DNA from: Chondrus crispus
Lineage: Eukaryota; Rhodophyta; Florideophyceae; Gigartinales; Gigartinaceae
Direction: 5' to 3'
DNA length: 64,000 bases
NCBI RefSeq assembly: GCF_000350225.1
Contig: NW_005178845.1
Span: 41,043-105,042, forward strand
The position numbers were made by a program, and so were the translations under genes. Shown here one piece after another: positions 1-11,889 of this stretch. Each line of letters begins with the position of its first letter. Position 1 is the stretch's first letter. The notes beneath the pieces were generated by a model. That model saw nothing but the letters and a program-made list of their open reading frames with translations. It did not search any database and was not told where the DNA came from.

Positions 1-159
1 CAGGAGGCAGCAGGCAGGACGGCAGCCTCTGTTTGAACGAGGCATCATCATGAGAGGTTGAGCATGGACGCTGAGACAGGTTGTTGTTCTTGTTAAAGCG
101 TACAGAGAGTAGGGTACAGTGCAGTAGTACCACACTGCTTTTGCAGTACATATGGCCAT

Positions 160-182
160 GGGGGGGGGGGCAGGGGGGGGGG
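160..182. repeat. Poly-G tract
   Basis: A run of ten or more G, one CA interruption, then a second run of G. Such tracts are prone to sequencing slippage and to G-quadruplex formation. No gene is tied to it. Confidence 0.9.
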
Positions 183-937
183 ACCACGGCGAATGAGAGA
201 AATGAGTGCAGAGTCGAGGGCTGGTCATTGAAGCGCAGTCTCAGGACATGCTGTATGCAGAGTATATTTACAGCGGGATGTCTCTATGAAGCGAATGAGG
301 GGCGATGAATGTATGTTTTTGAGTTGTAAATTTGAATGGGAAGACTGAGAAAAAGTTTAGAAGCAGCAGCCCAATCCGGCACATTCCGAGTTAGGACGGG
401 GCATGTGGGGGAGATTGTGGATGCAGGGCACGATCTCGCTGTCAGACCCCATAAATAACGCTGTCGTTTTACAAGCATGGGGCTGGACACTTTCTGGGAG
501 GGGGGGCCGGTGGTGGGGGCTGGTGGTGGGGGCGTGCCTCTCACGAGCATGCTCGCGATATGAATGTAGCGGAGAGATATCAAGTTGGGAGTAGATGTAT
601 GGAGTCCTGTTGGATTTGAGGTCTCCCGCGGAGAGATTCGAGAGCCCCAAAGGATCATAGCGGAAGTCACGGTCCACTTCCAAATTTCAATCATGTAGAT
701 TGGCGTTCTGATTGCAACTTGCGTGAGGCTAATCACACGATTTGGGGCTTGCTGGCCCACAACAACTGTGATTTGGGGCGGGTAGAGTCCGCCCGCGTCG
801 TATTTTTATCATATGTTTCCGGACTTGGAGGCTGTTTACTGTATCACTCAACCGCCTCCGCCCTCCACGCCGTGGCCCCTGCACGCACAACCCTGGTAAA
901 GTTACACTTTAATCTGCACAGCCCGCCTCAGCGTCAG

Positions 938-1001
938 CGCCAATTGGGTGCGCCAGCCACCAATAGAGTGCACCAATTGAGTGCGCCAATTGAGGGCGCC
1001 C
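938..1001 (+). repeat. Short array of GCGCCAATTG-like words
   Basis: The word (G/T)GC(G/A)CCAATTGAG and close variants recur about four times in roughly 60 bp, each centred on the palindrome CAATTG. It is degenerate and short. It may be a small minisatellite or a cluster of binding sites; no adjacent gene is recognised. Confidence 0.5.
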
Positions 1002-3007
1002 GAGAGCTCCGCGCCATGCATCACAAATCCTGCCGTAGAGTCGCAGACCGACTATCTTCAAGTTGTGTCGCCTTTCTCGCCTACCACTGGTAATGGTGAG
1101 TTGTACAGTACATTACCCTTCAGAAGGGTAGTACATTCGGGACACCTTATCACTTCAACTTCACAACCACCGCCCTGTCCACAATACCGTACAACAACGC
1201 CAATGCGCCGCCTCTCGAGGCCCGAACCAGAGATCGTCTTCACCCGCCTGGTCACCCCCCTTTGCAGGTGTATATAATTTACGGTATCCGTCCTTCCACC
1301 ACCCGCTCACCCCCGGGGAGGCGGTTTCACACAATCTATCCCCTCCAGGAACGCCCCGTCGCCCACATATTCAACGGTGCCCAACTTCTTGTCCGCAACG
1401 GATACGCCGCACAATCTCTTTTCATTTCAACGAATCACATTCCATTGCTACCTTCGCTTCTCCATCACATTTGTACCTGAGATACTCGCTGACATTATTG
1501 CCCGTTCAGATATCTTGGGATACTACACAACTCAACTACAGTAATCCAATTGTGGACCGTACTACTTGTAAACCACGATCACCTCTGCCCCCGCTCGAGA
1601 CTGTCGTCACAAACAGCCTCGCTTCATCAACTTTCTTCAAAATGCTCTAGTGTTTTATACCGAATACCGTCCAGTATCCAGTAAAGTATTCATTTCATCT
1701 CCCTTGCGTTTCCATCGTACGCTATCGCATCGCCCTACCGTTCCGTGTTTGAAATATTCAAATGCATCAAAAAGACAACCAATTGCTAGTGCCGTGGCAC
1801 CTCTCAGCAGATACTATACGCTTTGTTGGTACGGGACAAGCCGTGGAGAGCGAGTCGGTCCAGGATGCGTTATTTCGCAACAACTCCATGCGTTTATCCG
1901 TGCGCGAGCTTCTACTGTACCTAACAAACACCACTACGCCTCGCCTGCCCGCCCCAGCACCCTGGTTCCCACAGTTTCGCCTCGCCGCACTCTACGACCA
2001 CTCGGCACCGATTATACGGCCCCAATTTAAACCCGCGTCCGCGCCAAGCTTAAAGGTCTACCTGCCCACCATTCCCTGAATACACAGCGAGTGCTTACTG
2101 CTTGCACAAAACGAGTAATCTTCTCGTGTAACTTCTTCCTGGCGAGTCCTAAATTCATCCCTTTTTGAAACAATAGTTTGGTGCCCAAGTAAACATAAAT
2201 CTGTCTCATTCATTACTTTGCCGACTGCAGCACGGGGCCCGCGGCTATAATCGCACTTGCGGCTGGCACAAGTCCTGCTTCCCTCCAGTTCCACTAACGC
2301 CGAAAGAAGATATCCGTGAAACATGTCTCCTCACCAGCCAGTCTGTGTGTAACCAGTATTGATTCGTGCCTACCACCGTCTCATTACAGTGAGTCCACCA
2401 TCGCATTTGCATCATTCCCCTGCCAGCCACACCTCGCGCCTCCTAAGTCCCCACTTCTCGGGTTCACCCTGTTGCCCAAGGATATTTTGTTTCGCCAGCC
2501 CTCCTAAAGTTTATCTCATCCACCTCCAACTGTGGAATCCGCCGCCGCAAAAGTGCTTGTAACGGCCATGCGACCAATGAGTTTCTCGTTAACAAGACAT
2601 GGCCTTCGGTAGGGTAGGTGGGGTGGCGGTTTTGAGGGGCACACGATATATAACAGGCGGCACTTCCACTGCGGCTTTGCAAAAGCGTCTCAGTCGCTGT
2701 GCCCATCTCAAATGTGCGGACCGCTGACCTTGTCGTAAAGATGTCCGAGGCGGCTCTCCGCAACACAGTGAGTCTTGTTTTTACGACAGGGGCTACACAC
2801 AAAGGCCGAAGATAGATGCCTTCCCGGGGCGCGTCCTGACCATCAGACTGAGCTCGTTTGGTGCACACTCTGAGGCTTGGATGCGGAGTAGCACTCGCGC
2901 CGGGCCGCACGATCATTCTCTGCGAGCATGGCATTCATCTTGTCGTGTAGGACAGCTGTCTTTACAATAACCCGTCGAGTTGTAGGAGTAATAATATTAC
3001 AATATTA

Positions 3008-3394
3008 TTGTCTACCGGCTGAGGAGACATACGCACCGTGACAGCGGGGACAAACGAGGGCAAACTCAAAAGGGCTTGGTGGGGTTCAGCGCAGTGCAAA
3101 AATTGCAGATGTCTGCACTACACTGTACGAGTATGATAGTACTGCCGAAAATGTCTGCACCACAGTGCAGATGCAGAATGATCAAGCCAACAAGTATACT
3201 CGAACCCACTGCAATTAAAATGGCTGACAGTCCCTGTAGCAGCCGATAGACAAGCATATTGTCTACTGGCTACATCGTGCAGACACGTGGCCTCGTGCTG
3301 CAATAATATTGCATATTATGATGCCCTCGGCAAGCCTCGGTGCTCATACAGTATCTGCACTCGGAGCGTGTCTGCACTCGTAGCCAGTAGACAA
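3008..3394. repeat. Inverted-repeat (MITE-like) element
   Basis: The word TTGTCTACTGGCTAC at 3259-3273, continuing to GTGCAGACACG at 3287, returns as its reverse complement at 3367-3394, giving arms of about 28 bp with few mismatches around a spacer of about 80 bp. A related start, TTGTCTACCGGCT, lies at 3008-3020. Between them the words GTCTGCAC and AATAATATTG recur in both orientations. No coding capacity is seen. The arrangement suggests a small non-autonomous DNA element with a nested or truncated second copy, but no target-site duplication was established. Confidence 0.6.
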
Positions 3395-5330
3395 CCCCTA
3401 CATGTCTCCCAGTCGGATGACCCTAAGTCATTATTGTCGCCATGTTGAGGGCAGCGACCATTTTGTCACCCTCCCCCCTCCCACATACTCTTGGACACAA
3501 CTGTACCGACCGACTTCAACGGCATCTTGAGGCAACCCCAACATATTCCTGTAGTGCAATAGCCCCTTCTACAGTAGACTTGAGCTCCGTCAACAATGTG
3601 CAGTACCGGGATATCTCTCAATCGTCAACTATAAGGAGAATGGGGGCAAGGGAATAAATCCTCCGCTTTAGCAATGCTGTATTGATTCGACGATATTCGC
3701 ACTAACATGTTATACAATGCTGAATTGTATAGTGCGAATATCGTCGAAGAAGCATCAGGACCAATGAGAGGACCTTCTGTGAGAAGGAGGCAACTATTAC
3801 TGTCGAGACTTTCTGCTTGAGATTGTACCACGTCGCCGAAACTCTCAAATCTGGCAGCTTTATCCGTACGCACGACGACACAGATGCTCTTGTGAAGCTG
3901 TGTACAATAGACGGGGAGCAGAGCGAGACCCCCAATGTAAGCCGCAATAGAGGTGTTTGTTTGAAACGGCTGGCAATGAACCAAACCTGCGCACACAAGT
4001 TTCCCTTACGCGGGCCTACAGTAGATTCGCTTTCTACAGCGCCATGTGCCGTTGGACACGACGCCAGGCACACACTTACGTCCGCCAGGACCATAATGTT
4101 ATCCACAGCTGCAAACCCCGCTCTGCCCTTGGCGCGCTCTCGAAAATCTAGAGCTCTCGAGTGCCCACAATGGGTCACAAGTGACCTCAGGCGAGGCTGG
4201 TGTTCTGCCTCCAGTATTTTTCTGGCCTTTGCTCATGCGAAGAAGAGAGATACCCTCTCCATCGCACCTGAGTTATACGTAGTAGAAGGATAGATCCTCG
4301 CGAAAACTGTCTGTCCTTCCCGGTCATTATCAGGTAAGTCTGGCAGACAAGCATTTCTCAGCAACGCTGAAGCCTTGTTTCCAGATATCTTCGAAACCAC
4401 AATCCCCGTTCAAAGAGCCAACTTCTACATAATACCAATCTTTATGTGCATGCAAAACTGATATCCCCATGCCCCGTCTGCTATTATTGCTGAGGGCAAA
4501 TGCATTAAAGAAAAGGTGTACAAATTGGCAGGCGCAGGATTGTGCAAGGGTGGAGTTGAGACCGATTGACTTGGCAAGCTGCGAGACGGGTGCTTGCGGC
4601 TGAGGCCGCAGTCGTCCAGATCGAAAATAAAGGCCGGCTGTGGTTGACATCCTCACTCCCTGTATTAGATAAATTGCCAGAGGATAGTCGCGAATGAGAA
4701 GGAGAATGGAAGGCGAGCATTGAAGGGATTGGTTTCCTTTTTACAAATATGGACAGGTGTCTTAGATAGGCCTCGCTTCCGCCGGGTCCTCTCCCTGCTG
4801 TGCTCCCCATCCAAGTATATGAATCCATTTGTACTGAGACATCCTCAACATGTCTCTAATGTCATTCTAAGAAACTTTAAAAGGCGGGACGGCGCCTCAC
4901 ATTTTTCTGTTGGCATTTACGCATCTTCATTAGCATACTGTGTATTCCTCAATTCGCGATTGATCCATCGCCCCTTTAGCAGCGAGATTTGCCCGTTGCT
5001 TCGTTCCATGACTGGAAGAAGGGAGTTTGTAAGGGACGAACAAGTGCAAGTCTTTCTTATCTTCGAGTTTAGTCGTGTGTGATTCGCGTCCATTTTACAC
5101 CATGGCCAGCACTGCACATCGCAGTATATAATCGATGAGTGCAATAGGTATCGGTTCTCAAAGTTCAAAGGCAGAAGAATAAGGGTATCCATCTGAATGG
5201 AATTTGTCGCTTGACCGAAAATATCACTGAGATCAACATGATTTTAACACTGGGCAACCTCACTTTGATCTTGGCGCCTTTTGGTAATCTCCGGTGTTGT
5301 GTTCTCCTAGGGTAGCAGCTCCGCGCACGC
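3395..5330. other. No recognisable gene; one large hairpin
   Basis: Open frames of 105-158 codons occur on both strands at 3.7-4.3 kb and 4.3-5.1 kb, overlapping head-on. None shows a domain or clean composition that lets me choose. The hairpin at 3686-3748 is listed separately. Confidence 0.45.
3686..3748. repeat. Perfect inverted repeat, 19-bp arms
   Basis: TTCGACGATATTCGCACTA at 3686-3704 is exactly reverse-complemented at 3730-3748, around 25 bases that contain a second, 7-bp stem (ATACAAT/ATTGTAT). It is one of a set of unusually perfect short palindromes scattered through otherwise decayed sequence in this window. Confidence 0.85.
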
Positions 5331-5335
5331 TGTGC

Positions 5336-5566
5336 TTAGTTTATGTCACGCAAGGAGCCTGTCGTAGCAAATTGAAAAAGTGCACAACAGGTTATACATC
5401 TTGGGCGCACAGCACTTGCCCGTTTTGCAAGAGCTGGTGAATTTGGGGTGCAGTAGAATGCAGAAACCGCTTGGTCGCTTGTCAGGTAAGTAAACGCGCC
5501 CACCACGAGTGCGATCGCAAGTACGGCGATGATGATGAGCGATGCATCGCAGGCTGCGGGGCGCAT
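5336..5566 (-). CDS. Small predicted membrane protein, ORF c of the trio
   Basis: A 76-codon frame. Residues of roughly 8-30 form one strongly hydrophobic segment (SLIIIAVLAIALVVGAF), followed by a Cys-containing basic tail. GGGAG precedes the ATG directly. No family is recognised. A different frame on the same strand (5346-5603) overlaps it. Confidence 0.3.
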   Translation of the reverse strand: MRPAACDASLIIIAVLAIALVVGAFTYLTSDQAVSAFYCTPNSPALAKRASAVRPRCITCCALFQFATTGSLRDIN

Positions 5567-5587
5567 CTCCCAAGAAGTCGGGCTGTG

Positions 5588-5803
5588 TTAACCGCAAGGC
5601 CACAGGGGATTACTGTAGTGTAGGGCGACAAGTCCGCTGGCGAAACCTTGCCGCACCCGGCCCGCGTAGTCTAGGGCGTGACTTGGAAGCATTGTTACGA
5701 CCCCTTCGTGCGCGGTTCCGCTCGGCTGTTGCGGCTTGTGTGTCGCGGGCCAGTTGATAGGCGCGCAGCTGTTCAACGCACCAAACTGCATGTACGTAGC
5801 CAT
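5588..5803 (-). CDS. Small ORF b of a compact minus-strand trio (hypothetical)
   Basis: A 71-codon frame whose ATG lies two bases after the stop of the upstream ORF (…TAACAATGG). The translation is rich in Pro, Gly, Ala and His, without a recognisable domain. It is separated by 21 bases from a third ORF with a transmembrane segment. Such spacing is unusual for a eukaryotic nuclear locus and would fit a viral or bacterial insertion, or chance in GC-rich DNA. Confidence 0.25.
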   Translation of the reverse strand: MATYMQFGALNSCAPINWPATHKPQQPSGTAHEGVVTMLPSHALDYAGRVRQGFASGLVALHYSNPLWPCG

Positions 5804-5805
5804 TG

Positions 5806-6024
5806 TTACGGTAGACTCTCAGCAGGCAATGCAACGTACTTCTTCGTCTTGAATGCATGCAGCTTAAACTCGCACAGCATCGTCTTGAGGTCGTCGGGGT
5901 CCCCGCACAGCGCGTGCATCTGGCCGTGCGAGGTGCACGTGCGGGTCGAAGAACGAGCCGCGCAGCGACCGGCAGCGTCGTGGTCGGCCTCAGCATCGCG
6001 ACCTGCGCCATGGACATCTGCCAC
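5806..6024 (-). CDS. Small ORF a of a compact minus-strand trio (hypothetical)
   Basis: A 72-codon frame, Cys/His/Asp-rich in its first half and basic near the end (HAFKTKKY). I do not recognise it. It sits in a GC-rich patch at about 5.5-6.05 kb and is followed after only 2 bases by the next minus-strand ORF. A 178-codon frame overlaps it on the plus strand (5678-6214), so which strand, if either, is coding is unresolved. Confidence 0.25.
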   Translation of the reverse strand: MADVHGAGRDAEADHDAAGRCAARSSTRTCTSHGQMHALCGDPDDLKTMLCEFKLHAFKTKKYVALPAESLP

Positions 6025-6059
6025 GTCACCTGCGCGTACGTTGTTGAGGTCAACAGGTC

Positions 6060-9000
6060 AACCAGTACTGAAAGGTGACATCATACTGCATGCGACTTTT
6101 TGTCTATTACACTTGGACACGTGTACAGCAGAAACACATCGTCCTTCTGCCGTACACCTCGGAGTGAAGGTCCGCCGGCACCACGCAAAAAACAAGTGTC
6201 CCACAGTATACTAACCCTTTTCAACCACACCAGCAGAGAACTCATGATAAATCCATCTCCAGAACTACGCAGAACTGCAACTTCTGATATCTCAGCTCTC
6301 GACTACAGGGTTCCATCTTTAAGGTGCCACTATTAAGGTGTCGTCTCTCTTGAACAGCCTTCTGTAGATGCGGTTAGGATAAGACCCACAATATAGTCGT
6401 TTTCATCCACGCTTGCGGCCACCCTTATGCTTATCCCCTCAAAACGTTCCTTTTCTTGAGGTGCAGGCTATCGTCACACAAGATTGATTGCGTTCCTCGA
6501 GGCGAGATTGAACGCGTACTGTTTGTGCATGGGCACAAAGCTACGTCCCAATCGACATTGCCGTGTCCATTATTGCAATTTGTGCCTTTTTGAAGTGGCG
6601 CAACTCGTGTTGCTACTAAACGTAAACATTGACGAATTGTAGAATGCGAACCCATACAGCCAGCAAGACCTCATATTGTTGTAGTTGTCTGAGCGTGCGA
6701 CGTCGTGGGTGCTTTAAAGCTATAATACGTTCTCGTCCGTTATAGTCTGAATATTTCCCACAGTCCTGAAGGATTCTTTGAAGCCTTTGTGTGCCTCAAT
6801 AGTGGTTTCGACCATGCTGGCCGGCACTCTGGAACCGAGACATGCTCCAGCACGATCACATCTTTTGCATTTTGCTAAAACTAGAGAGCGAAGAACCCCA
6901 TGCTGTGCCAGAAAGATACGACTGGCCTATACCAACCTGGACAAGTGGCAATGCTCCCGTGTTCGGTTTGTCTTTCGACAACGTGCATGCTCCGCACACC
7001 CATAACGCACACTGCCGGTAGGATAAGTGTGTAAAGCACCTATAAGAAACGCTTCTAAACATATAGGCGTTTTGCAACTGCTTGTCTTCATAGGAGGGCT
7101 CCGTTATCTAAATCGGAATCGTATTTGCACTTCTTTCGACATACTGACACTTCCCATGATATGTGGTGCACGTACTCACAGCGATACACTTTGCTCAGTT
7201 CTGTTTCCCCGTCAATTCGCCAACTGACTAGAGTATATCACTTCCCGCAGGGACGGAACCACCACACCAAAGAATCTACAACGCGTGTATCTGTAGTAGA
7301 CGCCCTGCGGTGGACACCTCGTAAGGACCAGTCTCTCGCCTCCCTGGACGGATCAGTACCACCTTCGCACCTTCCATTTCTACAAACGCATAAATCGAGT
7401 AACAGGTCACTTTGAAGCAGAGTTGGTCAGCTTCTCTCCCGTGAGCCTCCAGGATTGTATACGCTGAACGCACAGCGAAAAAAATGAAATCATGTCGTGC
7501 TTTCCACTGTGTAATATTCTGCGGCGACAGTGACCCGCTTCTGTCAGATTCCACATACCGGCTGATTCTTCCAGACAGTCTCCCTCTGGCGGTTTCCGTC
7601 AACATGTTCGCTCAATTAATTTGCTATCCGGCGCCTACGGACGCTTTCTTCCTTGTTGTCTGACGCTTTTTGGCTCATGAATAGCAGCGGTCTTGGCATA
7701 CTCCAAATACTATATTTCAGGCATACATTGATATTGAGGTTGTCTCAATCTCAAAATCACGTTGCAATTCAACATGATGACTTTGCCAGGAGAGTCATCA
7801 TATTGCTTGAGAGGGGCTGTCTGAGAGGAGTTGAGGACAACCCGCAAATAGTTTGGTTTTAGGGGTCTCATGAAAAACGTTTAAAAGGAAATCCCGGAGT
7901 CTAGATTGTTGGAAAACCTGCGTGGCCGAAGCCCAATACTGGATAAGATGACCCAAGTTCTTCCCTGTCTTACTGCAGATTTGCACCTAAAAAGAAATGA
8001 CTCCGACTGCACGTCTCCGTCAGTAACAAATTGGGATTGGAATCCTCAAAACGGCCTGTTAAAGCGCGATGGACCTGACAGTAGACTAAGCTTGTAGAAT
8101 TTGACAGTGCAGACCACGCTCAAATGACGCGTTTAAGTTATATGACAAGCACTACTCCTACAGGGAAAGTGCGCTGCTCGAGGTTCGAACTGAAAACAAT
8201 GTTCTATACAAACGTTTTATTCCGAGAAAGGTTTGGAATGTATCGATTGGCGGTTTTGTCGAAATCATCCTCATGCAAGATTGGAGGACAGTCTGGTCAA
8301 CGTATGAGCTGAGCAATATGTGTCTGCACGCAGGAAATTATAGTTCGTCGCATGAAATCTTGTAGCAGTGAAGACCAGACACCCAGTTGAAAGCAATGAC
8401 GATTTCCATAGATGAAGGAATATTATATTTGCGTGCGGACCACACACTAATGCTTTGCTTTCGTTGGAACTTCCAGATCGATTGAGAGGTCTGCACTCTA
8501 CCGAGCCTTCAATCAAAACCTCGCAAAATGTTTATGCAGTGCCGATGGAGGCGGACCTGCCAGAAATGTACAGGTATGGCTGCGACGAAGAAGTAGTGGT
8601 GGTCTCCCAAACTATTTTCAAGACAGTCAGTATCTGTCACTGTATAAGTGAAGAAATTTTCTACTCAACTCTTGCATCTTCCAGAGTACGCGGTTACATC
8701 CAGAAATACTGGGAAGTCACTTCTCGCGGACTTAAAGATCAAATCTTCCGAAGAGCGCAAGAAAAACTTGTCACTTGTGCTCCACTTGGAGTTGCCGCAA
8801 GTCGCACTTCCACTGACGTTTTTACCTGACACCTTGGTTCCGACATGACAATCCCTTTTCGCGCATTCTGAAACATCAGATTCCCCCATCCAAGCATCGA
8901 TACCCCTTCAAACAAGCACACTTCCTCAATTCGATTCGTGTAGCATGCTACCAGCGAGGAGTGATGGGACATGATCAGTGTCAGTGCATTCGTGTGTGTT

Positions 9001-9655
9001 AATCATGTTTCCACGTTTTTAAGAGAACAAAGATATCCGCTGCTTTGTAGTTTTATGTAGCTGGTTTCGTCGGTGACCTGGACGAGGCTGGCAAACTGGA
9101 AATCAAATTGGAATTGCTGCTTGGAAAGTGTCGGAGTGGAGTAAAGCCATTAAACTCGTGCATCACAAATACTTGTAGATACCAGTACATGCTGTTTACG
9201 GAAAGCCTATCAAGGGTAGTACCCCAATTCGATGTAAGGGGTTTTCAGCTCTGATTTGAAAATGGTTCTGGGGCGTTGTCTTCTAGGATTGTTTTTTCAC
9301 CCGAAAAACGGCATATGCGAGAAACATGGGGGTGATGAAGCCGTTCCATGCGCCTCAAATCAAGTGGAAGAAAGATGCCGTCCCGATCTGTATCCCTCCA
9401 CCACGTTGTGCCAGTGTGTGTTGAGGTTTAATACAGTAATTAAGCGCACGGGGGCAGCAGCAATGCCACTAGAGCGCGAACCTGCCAGCGAAAGCGCGTG
9501 ACGCAGCCTGTACGGTGTCTTTCTGTCGAAAAGCGCCCCAAGAGTTCTGCACTGCGCAGCACATTTTAGTAACTCGGCAACTCTAGAGGGCTGCCGCCGA
9601 GGTACTGCAGAACCTTAGGGTCTACTCAGTGTTTTGTTTTAAACAGGGAGAAAAA
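6060..9655. other. Gene-poor stretch
   Basis: I found no recognisable domain on either strand. Frames at 7276-7605 (-), 8455-8829 (+) and 9256-9501 (+) are of chance-like length. The 8455-8829 frame is the least random-looking (acidic, EEVVVVSQ-like), but its continuation is full of stops. It may be an old relic. Confidence 0.4.
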
Positions 9656-9660
9656 GTCTA

Positions 9661-9871
9661 GATCGTTGTGAAAGGATTTTAGTGAAAAAGTACATTTCAG
9701 TCCAATAACAGATTCTATCAATTTTTTAGAGAATCGGTCGAGGACGTTTCTAGAGGCCTGTGACGGAGGGATGGAGGACACTTCTGAAAGGAGTGTAGGG
9801 GACCATAAAAGGGAGGGCCAATCACTCTCCCGGAGAGACGGACACCGACCCCTGCTTTACATCTAACATGG
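9661..9871 (+). repeat. Left LTR-like repeat of the decayed gypsy element
   Basis: This block aligns by eye over about 210 bp with 16190-16399. Shared words include TTTTAGTGA, CATTTCAGT, TTCT/TTATCAA, GGACGTTT, a GGAGG-rich middle, GGGGGACC-like text, CTCT.CCGG and TTT.CACATC.AACA. The two copies are clearly diverged. Because gypsy gag-pol lies between them in the right orientation, I read them as old LTRs or their U3/R parts. Exact termini and a target-site duplication could not be fixed. Confidence 0.6.
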
Positions 9872-9984
9872 TGCTCTTGTAGAGGGCCGACGCAGACGGC
9901 AGTGCGGGTGCCCACCCAGTTATCAGGATCGGTCGAACGGGTATCATGTTTCCAAATTTCTGTTAGTATACGAAAAAATCATCA

Positions 9985-10945
9985 TGCACGGCAAGCCTGA
10001 CAAGGAAACCGCAGGAGCTGTCTTATGTCACTTCGGGGGTTCCGCTCTCGACTACTACTTTGACACCTGAAGTCATAATTGGATGTGACCGACGCCATCA
10101 GTGACTGCGAAGGCTTCAAAAGGTCCCTGTCTGACCATTTTCTCGTGACATCTAGGCAGGAAGAAACATTCAGAAGGCTATGAGCTGCCAACTGCATGGT
10201 GTTAATTTGCTCGCTTCGATTGGTAAAATGGACAAGATGTATTCGAAGGCTGGTTTCAATGACGAGCCAAAGTACGGCTTGCTTCGCAACTCCGTAACGT
10301 TCTCCGACAACTTCATAAGAACCGAAAAGACCATGAAGGACTTAGCCGCAGGCTTTTACGCCTTCAAGGCGACGAAATCTGCTACGCAGTCTGTCTAATC
10401 TGTAAGGCCCAAGCTCGAGTTGATGCGTTCTGATACGGATCCCCCAGAAGACAAGCTCGAGAACGAAGTAGAATGTATCACTCTCCAGCTGGCAGAACGT
10501 TCATGGATGATGCGGAAGAGATCGAAGCTAGGGGACAGTGACACTAGTTAGACATGTTCTTATTGCTAGGAACCAGGGCAATCAAAGACCCTTTTTCGGT
10601 CTAAGCCACACCGTAAAACTCGCTGCCCGACGTGCGGAAAGGTTAAACGTACCAATGAAACGTCCTGATCTCGATTTGGAAGAAAAACGTGGCTCGTACC
10701 CACCCCCAGGGTAACGCTGGGCCCGGAAGCGCTTGTAACCCCAAGCCGAGCCCTTTGTCAACGGCACAAGTGGTGAGAACACCAGAGACTCGAAGCAAGT
10801 CATCGTAACTGATTCCACCGAGAGATATTTAGTGCCAGCTACAAAACACAACGCCAAAGGAGATGCCTTGCCAAAGCAGTCAAGGAATGGCGAAGAATTT
10901 TCCATTCTCAGGTGGTTGAATCCCATCTAAGTAGCACCCATGGAC
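9985..10945 (+). pseudogene. Decayed Ty3/gypsy gag
   Basis: Reading across frames gives gag-like text: a frame with RHFGGSALDYYFDT near 10030, the open frame 10180-10398, and after 10650 a proline-rich tail (KRPDLDLEEKRGSYPPP) that runs with two stops to about 10925. At least four stops or frameshifts break it. It precedes protease and RT relics in the same orientation, as expected for gag. No clean zinc knuckle was found. Confidence 0.5.
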
Positions 10946-11089
10946 ATTCTCACCTGAAACTAGCCGCTGCCGGTGCCAAGATCCAAGCCTGTACGCCAGA
11001 CGAAGAAGACTTTTTCAAAGAAGACGGTCTTTCAGGTGCACGTCGGCAAGTACAACGTCGAATTAGAGCTGGCAAATGGACTTTCTCGC

Positions 11090-11400
11090 CTAACCTTTGG
11101 ACAAATTGTCCGTACAGACGCCAAAGGAGAAAGGAAACACACAACTATCGCAAATGGGGAAGAGCCCCCGTGTGTTGGGTCACTGCGCCAAGTTCCAGTC
11201 TCATTTGGGGGGGCTGGTAAGCAAGATAGACTTTCTCGTTTTTACGGGGACACCTTCCGACGTGATTGTGGGGATGCCGCGTTGGAGGAGCTCCAAGCAT
11301 GCATTTATCAGGGCCAACATCATGTGCAAGCATCCGTGGGTGCTGAGACGATTCGACTAAGCCTTGAGATGGATGAAGACCGCAAAATGCCATGATCCGC
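11090..11400 (+). pseudogene. Retropepsin-region relic of the gypsy element
   Basis: The frame from 11097 contains FQSHLGGLVSKIDFLV followed by TGTPSDVIVGMP, the typical C-terminal half of a retroviral-type aspartic protease (hydrophobic strand, then a …IVGMP motif before an LEEL-like helix that appears in the neighbouring frame). The catalytic DTG region is not readable. A frameshift splits the helix from the strand. Confidence 0.55.
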
Positions 11401-11889
11401 AAACGCCAGCGAATATTTCACGCCAGAGTCCGGGGACGTAGCAGATGCCTCGACTGATATGGTCGAAGACTTCGTAATATCACTGCGTGAACGGGTGCCG
11501 TTTGAACGAGACCTCTTCTGGGCCGTATCAGCCACTGTTGACGACAATTCCCATGCTGGCCTTCCGGACTTAGTTGGGGAAGACTCAGAGTATAGGTCGG
11601 AAGGTGAAACCAAAAACAAGATGGAGATGGAGGGACTTCTCATGTCTATGCTGAGCCGTATCAGGAAGAAATAAGGCGACTGCATACTTGGTTGTATCAA
11701 GAATATGAGAATAGTCGCAAAGTCACTGAACGACCTCAAGCCCGCAGATGTCGCTGTATCACAAGCTTTGAAGTTAATCGACGACACACCAATTTTGCAT
11801 GCCGGTCGGAGGTTCCCCCCGAGACACAATGCGGTAGTGCGTGGTGAGATCAACAAGATGCGGAAAGCATGCATCGTTACCTCTCAGTA

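Larger units (their letters stand above)
1..2990. other. Gene-poor stretch, no supported gene
   Basis: Several open frames of 60-158 codons exist on both strands, but they overlap one another, look compositionally random and contain no domain I recognise. The only structure I see is a poly-G tract near 160-182 and a short array at about 938-1001 in which GCGCCAATTG-like words recur. Much of 840-2600 is C-rich on the plus strand, like the 1 kb upstream of the zinc-finger gene at 39.7 kb. A spliced gene cannot be excluded by eye. Confidence 0.5.

Noticed and set aside
5678-6214. 178-codon plus-strand ORF
   Set aside because: Arg/Ala/Ser-rich composition typical of an open frame forced by GC-rich DNA; no domain; overlaps the minus-strand trio.
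8170-8190. GGTTCGAAC-like word suggesting a tRNA B box
   Set aside because: No acceptor stem, A box or anticodon arm could be built around it.
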